Below are positions 39,608 to 44,212 of a stretch of DNA of 44,212 bases, piece after piece. Where the stretch lies: NCBI GenBank assembly GCA_002163245.1, contig MAAL01000158.1:1-44212 (forward strand), in the 5' to 3' direction. The notes beneath the pieces were generated by a model. The model saw nothing but the letters and a program-made list of their open reading frames with translations. It had not been told where the DNA came from and did no database searches. The DNA comes from Gammaproteobacteria bacterium 42_54_T18. GTDB lineage: Bacteria; Pseudomonadota; Gammaproteobacteria; Pseudomonadales; Ketobacteraceae. Position numbers and translations under genes: made by a program. The stretch's first letter is position 1, and each line of letters starts with the position of its first letter.

Positions 39608-40558
39608 TTATTCTGTGATAAGAGTTTTTGAGGCATATACTTTGGTAATCGAATGTTCAACTTCGCCAACATACCAAGGCGCTAACAATTTGTGGAACAG
39701 CATGCCTGGGCGCAATAACATAAACCACATCATGGCTAGAGATAATGGCAGGCCAATAATATAGCTAGCGATATGCATTGAGGTGTTGGAATCTATTTCT
39801 CCTAGACCTCTCAGAATATTGTCTCCAACCCCTAATGCAGCCCCCACATAAGCAACAGTAACTGCCGATATAGCTGCACCTCCAAACCCAACAATAAAGC
39901 AGCCAGAAACATAGGATATGGTACAACGGGTATAACCGGGCTTACGTTTAATGAGGGGGTCTGTATTTAAACCGTTGATATACCAAAGCCCCATGAATGC
40001 GACAAAAGGAGGGTATAGATAAACACCATCGATTATCAAAGTGATGGCAACACCACTGGTCATGAAATTCCAGAGGCTAATTATAATACCGTCGGTTGTG
40101 CCAGCACCGGGTGTCCACGCAGGGCTACCGGACAACATATCCCTGTCATACAAGAATCGATCATAACCCAAGCCATCCCACCCATAGAGAAGGATAAAGA
40201 ACATACCAAAGTACCCAAAGATCCAATTTAAATTGGCGTAATAATATTTTCCATTACTAATCAGTTTATAGCTGACCCAAAAACCCAACATACCTTGAGT
40301 GATATTGGTCAGGCCAAAAGCCAATATTAGCCATTCCGATATCGAGTAGATGGTGTCAGCTGCTTGCATGGTTTCCCAGCTGGGGTGCCTTAATAGCAAC
40401 AACATGCCGGTGGGCGCCCATACTAATGCTAAGAACAAAATGGTATTCACGAAATACTTCGATTGAAAAGGGTTGGGCTCCTGTGTTAACTGTCGGCCAG
40501 CGGCGACCGCTAGGCTTGCTCCTAAACCATATGCCCAAAATACGTCAACTTGTACCAT
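39608..40558 (-). CDS. Unrecognised polytopic membrane protein
   Basis: 316 residues with about seven or eight hydrophobic segments (near 10-20, 38-57, 71-95, 105-125, 157-180, 186-200, 220-250 and 270-292) and Trp/Tyr-rich loops such as WTPGAGTTDG. No family motif or signal peptide was recognised. AAGGAG lies 6 nt before the ATG. It is the first gene of an operon with acyl-CoA dehydrogenase, iron ADH, ALDH and enoyl-CoA hydratase, behind operator copy D. A role in uptake, sensing or membrane oxidation of the pathway substrate is possible but not shown. Confidence 0.75.
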   Translation of the reverse strand: MVQVDVFWAYGLGASLAVAAGRQLTQEPNPFQSKYFVNTILFLALVWAPTGMLLLLRHPSWETMQAADTIYSISEWLILAFGLTNITQGMLGFWVSYKLISNGKYYYANLNWIFGYFGMFFILLYGWDGLGYDRFLYDRDMLSGSPAWTPGAGTTDGIIISLWNFMTSGVAITLIIDGVYLYPPFVAFMGLWYINGLNTDPLIKRKPGYTRCTISYVSGCFIVGFGGAAISAVTVAYVGAALGVGDNILRGLGEIDSNTSMHIASYIIGLPLSLAMMWFMLLRPGMLFHKLLAPWYVGEVEHSITKVYASKTLITE

Positions 40559-40635
40559 GGTATTCTCCTTAGAGTGAATTGATTCACGTACTGATCCATT
40601 AGTTATTGTTTGATGGGGCGCAGCAGTAGGAGAGA

Positions 40636-40699
40636 ATTATAAGAATAAGGTTTTCTGAAATCCTGACAATCATCGCCATTCAATTGGCATGTGTCGCCA
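40636..40699 (-). promoter_or_regulatory. AraC-type operator and promoter, copy D
   Basis: On the minus strand TGGCGA at 40699-40694 and TGGCGA at 40678-40673 are 21 bp apart, followed by TCAGGATTTC and TATAAT at 40641-40636, exactly 37 nt after the start of the second half-site. Spacing and sequence match copy B closely (TGGCRATGA...CAGGATTTC). It drives the leftward operon starting at 40558. Confidence 0.78.
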
Positions 40700-40910
40700 T
40701 CTTTCTAGACGGATTAGGTTAGCTTTCACGTGTGGACACTTTGCGTTCTCTGTCTTCTTTCAAGACCACATTAAGCATTATGAGCTGTTCATTTCTAGAT
40801 ATCTTTGCTATATGATAATGATTCCTATTAACCTTTTGTTAAGGGGGCAATGATTGCTAGCCTGTCTGGACTTTCATTCATATCCATTACCTGACGAGAT
40901 AAAGTGAAGC

Positions 40911-41936
40911 ATGAGAAACTCTGAAAGTAGCGACCAAATTAAATCCATGGAATCTCTAGAGCAATTAGTTGGTAAAACCCCGGGGCCGCGAGACTTGAAG
41001 GTAATTGATCATCTTGATAAGAACGCTCTGCTATGGATTTCTGTATCATCGTGCATGTTTGTTTCAATGGCGGATAACAGGAGCAATGGGGTCAGTGCAT
41101 CGATAGGAGGAGGTAGCCCCGGTTTTGTGAAAGCGGACTCTTACTACCTTCAGATACCTCGTAATATGATGGATAATCATGAGAACATTGTCGAAGGGGC
41201 TGGGTGGTGTTCTCTTTTCCTAGTGCCTACGTTAAAAGAAAGCTTGCGTGTTAATGGGGTTGTCGAATCCATTTCTAACGACACAGTTACCGTTAAGGTG
41301 TCGGAGTGTTATTTACATTGCGCTAAAGCATTTATGCGTTCGAATTTTTGGGAAGAACAAGCAAAATATCCAGCGGTAGGTTCATCTACAGAGTTTTGTG
41401 ATTTGGCGAGTTTTATGTTGGTTGCTACCAGCAATGAGAAAGCTCAAGCTGATCTTAGTCCAAAAGGTGATCCCGCGGGAAAGTTGTTGTGCTTGCGTGA
41501 AGATGGCGTTTGGTATCCTGACAGACCTGGTAATCGTAGAGTAGACAGTTTTCGGAATGTTATCAGCCAACCAAATATCGAAATCATGGCGATTATTCCT
41601 GGCAGTTTTCAGATCTTGCGAGTTTCCGGAGAGGCGGTTTTACAGGTTAATGACAAAATGCAACATCATTTCTCTGTGCTAGATAAAGCACCGAAACTGG
41701 TTGTTCAAATTGATTCTAAAAAAGTGTCATTGGAAACGAGTGAAGCGTTACAGCGCGCAAAACTATGGCCGGCTACAGCACCTACGTTAGCGTTTAAAGC
41801 GGCAGATATCTGGAAGTCTCATGTAAAACTAAGTAAGTCAAAAGGCGTACAGGCTAAAATTGCGAAGGCTGCGGTTTCAGTTCCTGGAGCGCTTCAAAAA
41901 GGTCTCGATTTTGATTATGAGAAAAACCTTTATTAG
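40911..41936 (+). CDS. PPOX/split-barrel flavoprotein-like protein
   Basis: 341 residues of the pyridoxamine-phosphate-oxidase-like FMN split-barrel superfamily. The N-terminal part (about 35-175) reads ALLWISVSSCMFVSMADNRS and IPRNMMDNHENIVEGAGWCS, resembling the MSMEG_1061-like FMN-dependent group. The C-terminal part repeats a similar theme (GDPAGKLLCLREDGVWYPDR; RVDSFRNVISQPNIEIMAIIPG; ILRVSGEAVL). The reaction is unknown; members reduce or bind diverse small molecules. Intact, starting a rightward group divergent from the acyl-CoA operon. The call rests on motif pattern. Confidence 0.65.
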   Translation: MRNSESSDQIKSMESLEQLVGKTPGPRDLKVIDHLDKNALLWISVSSCMFVSMADNRSNGVSASIGGGSPGFVKADSYYLQIPRNMMDNHENIVEGAGWCSLFLVPTLKESLRVNGVVESISNDTVTVKVSECYLHCAKAFMRSNFWEEQAKYPAVGSSTEFCDLASFMLVATSNEKAQADLSPKGDPAGKLLCLREDGVWYPDRPGNRRVDSFRNVISQPNIEIMAIIPGSFQILRVSGEAVLQVNDKMQHHFSVLDKAPKLVVQIDSKKVSLETSEALQRAKLWPATAPTLAFKAADIWKSHVKLSKSKGVQAKIAKAAVSVPGALQKGLDFDYEKNLY

Positions 41937-42138
41937 ATTCCATATTCCACAATGTTTACGGGGTGCGTCGGATCTAATGTCTAGCGTGACTAGCCTTAAA
42001 GATTTTGTGTGTTCTAAAGCAAGTTGGCTACACTTAAGGTATTGATGGATATCGATACGATATCTACTTATTCGATCGGTGCTAACGTGTTAATTTGCAT
42101 CGGTTAATGTCCTTTAACGTGCCTAAAAGAGTGGCGTC

Positions 42139-42498
42139 ATGGCTGAAACTTTGTTTGATCAATACGGTGGTTTTTCTACCTTTAGTGCTATAGTTTCCAG
42201 TTTTTATCAAAAAATCATGGATTCTGATGAGTTGGCTCCTTATTTTGATGGGGTCAATATGGAACGTTTGATGGATCATCAGACCAACTTTATTGCAAAA
42301 GCCTTAGGAGGTCCGGACAAATATGAGGGGCGGGATTTAAAAGCAGTACATCAGAGGTTTAAGATTACGCTACCTCACTTTAAGGAGGTTGCAGAGCTGC
42401 TAGCGGAGGCACTTGAGGAGGCAGGGGTTACAGAGAAGGACGTGGAAACGATTATCTCTGTAGTGGGTTCCTTGCAAGATCAAATTGTCAGCGCGTGA
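42139..42498 (+). CDS. glbN: Truncated haemoglobin, group I
   Basis: 119 residues, the usual size of a 2-on-2 globin. The proximal haem ligand is His71 in LKAVHQRFKI; PYFDGVNMERLMDHQTNF and GG.DKYEGRDL are group I signatures, and Tyr23 is a likely distal residue. Cytoplasmic; probably NO or O2 detoxification or sensing. It is followed after 55 nt by a histidine kinase on the same strand, so it may supply a gas-related signal (inference). Intact. Confidence 0.92.
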   Translation: MAETLFDQYGGFSTFSAIVSSFYQKIMDSDELAPYFDGVNMERLMDHQTNFIAKALGGPDKYEGRDLKAVHQRFKITLPHFKEVAELLAEALEEAGVTEKDVETIISVVGSLQDQIVSA

Positions 42499-42553
42499 CG
42501 TTGCGAAAGTAAGGTGCGAGCTATGCGTTTGAAATGTTTAACCGTAATAATTT

Positions 42554-43666
42554 ATGGGTGAGTTTCCTAGCGGTATTGTCGATAGGCTGGATGTTGGTGT
42601 CGGTATTTGTGGTGTCGATTCACTCTTGTTCGTCGCTGCAAATACTACGATATCATCGTGGTTAACGCTGTCTAACGAAGGTGCAGGATTGTCGGATTTC
42701 CTGAGTGACAAGGAGTATGCGCGCCTTAAGGTAGCTGTTTCAAAAAAGCGAACCTTTCGCTTTAAGAAGAGTGTTTTAGTAAAGGGGCGCGATCAATCGA
42801 TAGATTTTGTTATTAATTTAATTGAGGTTGATGCTAAGACCTATGTAATGATACGGGGGGTAATAAACAATTCGAATATTGAGATTCAGAATCTTATTAG
42901 AAATCATGACGAGTTGTCTGAAAAAAACAACGACCTTTTAAGGCAAGAAAAAGAGAAGACCGAGGAGGCTAATAATGCAAAAAGTGCTTTTATGGCCAAT
43001 ATATCTCATGAATTACGTACCCCTATGAATGCGATTGTTGGGTTTACAGGGATTCTCAAGAAGAGGGTTTCTGATGAAAAAAATATTCAATTAATTGATT
43101 TTATTTCTGAGTCCTCTAATGCCTTATTGAAATTAATTAATGGATTGCTGGTGTTTGCGAAAAAAGACTCAGAAAAGCCTAAAATGGACACCACGCCGAT
43201 TGATCTTTCGAAAGCGATCAAGAAAATTGTCTGTAAGTTCAAGGAAGCTGCAGATCAAAAGGGTATTGCCATTGAGTATAGAGAGGACGCGGGTGTCCCT
43301 AAAAATATTGATTTACAGCTTGAGATGTTTAATAAAATTTTATCTAGTATCCTTGATAATGCATTAAAATTTACATGTCAGGGAAAAATCGAGCTGACGG
43401 TTAGTTGTAATTCTTTGCTTAAAGATATGCTTGTTTTTAGTGTTAGTGACACCGGTATAGGAATAAGCGACCTCTATTTAAAGAGCATGTTCGAGCCTTT
43501 TACTCAGGAGGATAGCGCTATAAACAGGGAATATTCTGGTGCTGGCTTGAGTTTGAGCGTTTGCAAGAAGTATATAGAGCGAATGGACGGAAAAATTTGG
43601 TGTGAAAGTGAGAAGGACGTTGGCACTACGGTTTATTTTTCTCTTCCCTGTGTGCCTACACAGTAA
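42554..43666 (+). CDS. Orphan histidine kinase with PAS-like N-terminus
   Basis: 370 residues, no membrane segments. The N-terminal 105 residues look like a degenerate PAS fold ([20 protein letters not shown]); a coiled coil follows (about 105-142). HisKA box [19 protein letters not shown] with His152, N-box ILDNALKF (Asn269) and the ATP lid DTGIGI at 299-304. No receiver domain and no response-regulator gene within the window downstream. Directly behind glbN and possibly cotranscribed. No good ribosome-binding site before the ATG. Intact. Confidence 0.88.
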   Translation: MGEFPSGIVDRLDVGVGICGVDSLLFVAANTTISSWLTLSNEGAGLSDFLSDKEYARLKVAVSKKRTFRFKKSVLVKGRDQSIDFVINLIEVDAKTYVMIRGVINNSNIEIQNLIRNHDELSEKNNDLLRQEKEKTEEANNAKSAFMANISHELRTPMNAIVGFTGILKKRVSDEKNIQLIDFISESSNALLKLINGLLVFAKKDSEKPKMDTTPIDLSKAIKKIVCKFKEAADQKGIAIEYREDAGVPKNIDLQLEMFNKILSSILDNALKFTCQGKIELTVSCNSLLKDMLVFSVSDTGIGISDLYLKSMFEPFTQEDSAINREYSGAGLSLSVCKKYIERMDGKIWCESEKDVGTTVYFSLPCVPTQ

Positions 43667-43931
43667 ACTTATCTATTGTAGGCCATTAATTCGGCCCATA
43701 TTATCGTCGTTTGGATATTCAATTCAATTAGTTCTAATCGCATGAACTATCGCGTTAGTTTTTTAAGTAGGCTGGTACTGTGGTGCTATCATAGTGTGCT
43801 CACGGCTATCTTGTGACCGGTTTTGACCTGATTAATTGACCCATGCTGACCTTTATAAGTTAACTATTTTCGTTACGATATCTATTGTGTTCTGAAGAAA
43901 CCCCTAACAATAAAAATATGAAGGAAAGGCT
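43667..43931. other. Intergenic region after the kinase
   Basis: About 265 bases with no recognisable gene. No clear terminator was seen. GAAGGAAAGG just before 43932 is a strong ribosome-binding site for the lipoprotein gene. Confidence 0.4.
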
Positions 43932-44150
43932 ATGTACCTTTGTATGGGCAAATCCCCTAATCACGTTCAAATAATCTCGACTTTGATTGTTACTATTCTT
44001 TGCTCAACTCTGATGTTCGGCTGTAAGCAACAAGTCACTGATCTGGAAGGAGAGTTTACGATATCCTCACGTCATGCGGATATGCTGCTTGGCGTTAGTC
44101 TGGCTGATGCGTATTTCGGCGATCGTGACCACTCATTACGGCCATCGTGA
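43932..44150 (+). CDS. Small lipoprotein, possibly frameshifted
   Basis: 72 residues with a signal peptide ending in the lipobox LMFGC (VQIISTLIVTILCSTLMFGC), so the mature protein starts at Cys31 and is lipid-anchored. AAGGAAAGG precedes the ATG. After SLADAYFGDRD the frame ends quickly at 44150. A neighbouring frame continues ITAIVNDSRIEVTLEHYL and stops near 44191, which would make a better-looking C-terminus. Whether the short or the shifted form is real is unclear. The function is unknown. Confidence 0.55.
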   Translation: MYLCMGKSPNHVQIISTLIVTILCSTLMFGCKQQVTDLEGEFTISSRHADMLLGVSLADAYFGDRDHSLRPS

Positions 44151-44209
44151 ACGATTCGCGCATTGAAGTAACACTGGAGCATTATTTATAAAACGATCGT
44201 TCACGATGG
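44142..44209. repeat. 14-bp inverted repeat at the right window edge
   Basis: CCATCGTGAACGAT (44142-44155) and ATCGTTCACGATGG (44196-44209) are perfect inverted arms 40 nt apart, spanning the end of the lipoprotein gene. The loop is too long for a simple terminator. More sequence to the right is needed to see whether this is part of a larger repeat. Confidence 0.55.
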
Positions 44210-44212
44210 GTC

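Overview
The window reads as chromosomal DNA of a lipid- and hydrocarbon-degrading gammaproteobacterium, probably marine. Visual base composition is moderately AT-rich. The content that suggests this is a LuxO-type regulator, a FadH of the E. coli type, and many beta-oxidation, Baeyer-Villiger/FMO, aldehyde dehydrogenase and AMP-ligase genes. Unusually many genes are broken (frameshifts, nonsense codons, internal deletions, two mobile-element insertions), so the accessory metabolism here is decaying or turning over quickly.

Layout. 0-4.7 kb: start of a secreted protein leaving to the left, then a hybrid histidine kinase followed by a LuxO-like sigma-54 response regulator. 4.9-12.0 kb: a gene graveyard with a fadB/fadJ-like remnant, an internally deleted HSL esterase, a patatin-like fragment, a frameshifted AraC regulator, a truncated desaturase, a thiolase fragment, an intact TetR, a gutted acyl-CoA synthetase and an IS6-type transposase scrap. 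12.1-16.4 kb: an intact two-gene cassette that looks like peroxisomal beta-oxidation, an MFE-2-like SDR/hydratase-2 protein with three SCP2 domains plus an SCPx-type thiolase. 16.5-22 kb: a flavin monooxygenase, a gutted SDR, a frameshifted LysR and an RND/MMPL exporter.

22.34-28.07 kb is the most striking object: a 5733-bp Tn3-family transposon without a transposase gene. It has 38-bp Tn3-like inverted repeats, a TATAA 5-bp target duplication, a res-like site and a resolvase pseudogene. It carries a LysR regulator, an iron alcohol dehydrogenase, a class 3 aldehyde dehydrogenase and two tautomerase-superfamily proteins, one of them cis-CaaD-like. Removing it with one TATAA copy rejoins in frame an older pseudogene, itself a chimera of a flavin monooxygenase and an enoyl-CoA hydratase tail.

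28.3-32.8 kb: PBP7, a crotonase, FadH and a divergent TetR with two palindromic operators. 32.9-40.6 kb (minus strand): a former operon of membrane protein, acyl-CoA dehydrogenase, iron alcohol dehydrogenase, aldehyde dehydrogenase and enoyl-CoA hydratase, now split by a 1.21-kb IS110-family element. The IS carries a candidate bridge RNA whose target-loop guide matches the actual insertion site. 40.9-44.2 kb: a PPOX-like flavoprotein, a truncated haemoglobin, an orphan histidine kinase and a short lipoprotein.

Four promoters (upstream of 7159, 8655, 18274 and, on the minus strand, 40558) share one architecture: two TGGC(G/A)A half-sites exactly 21 bp apart, with a -10-like hexamer 37-39 nt beyond the start of the second. 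This looks like the regulon of an AraC-type activator; a frameshifted AraC gene sits next to one of the sites.
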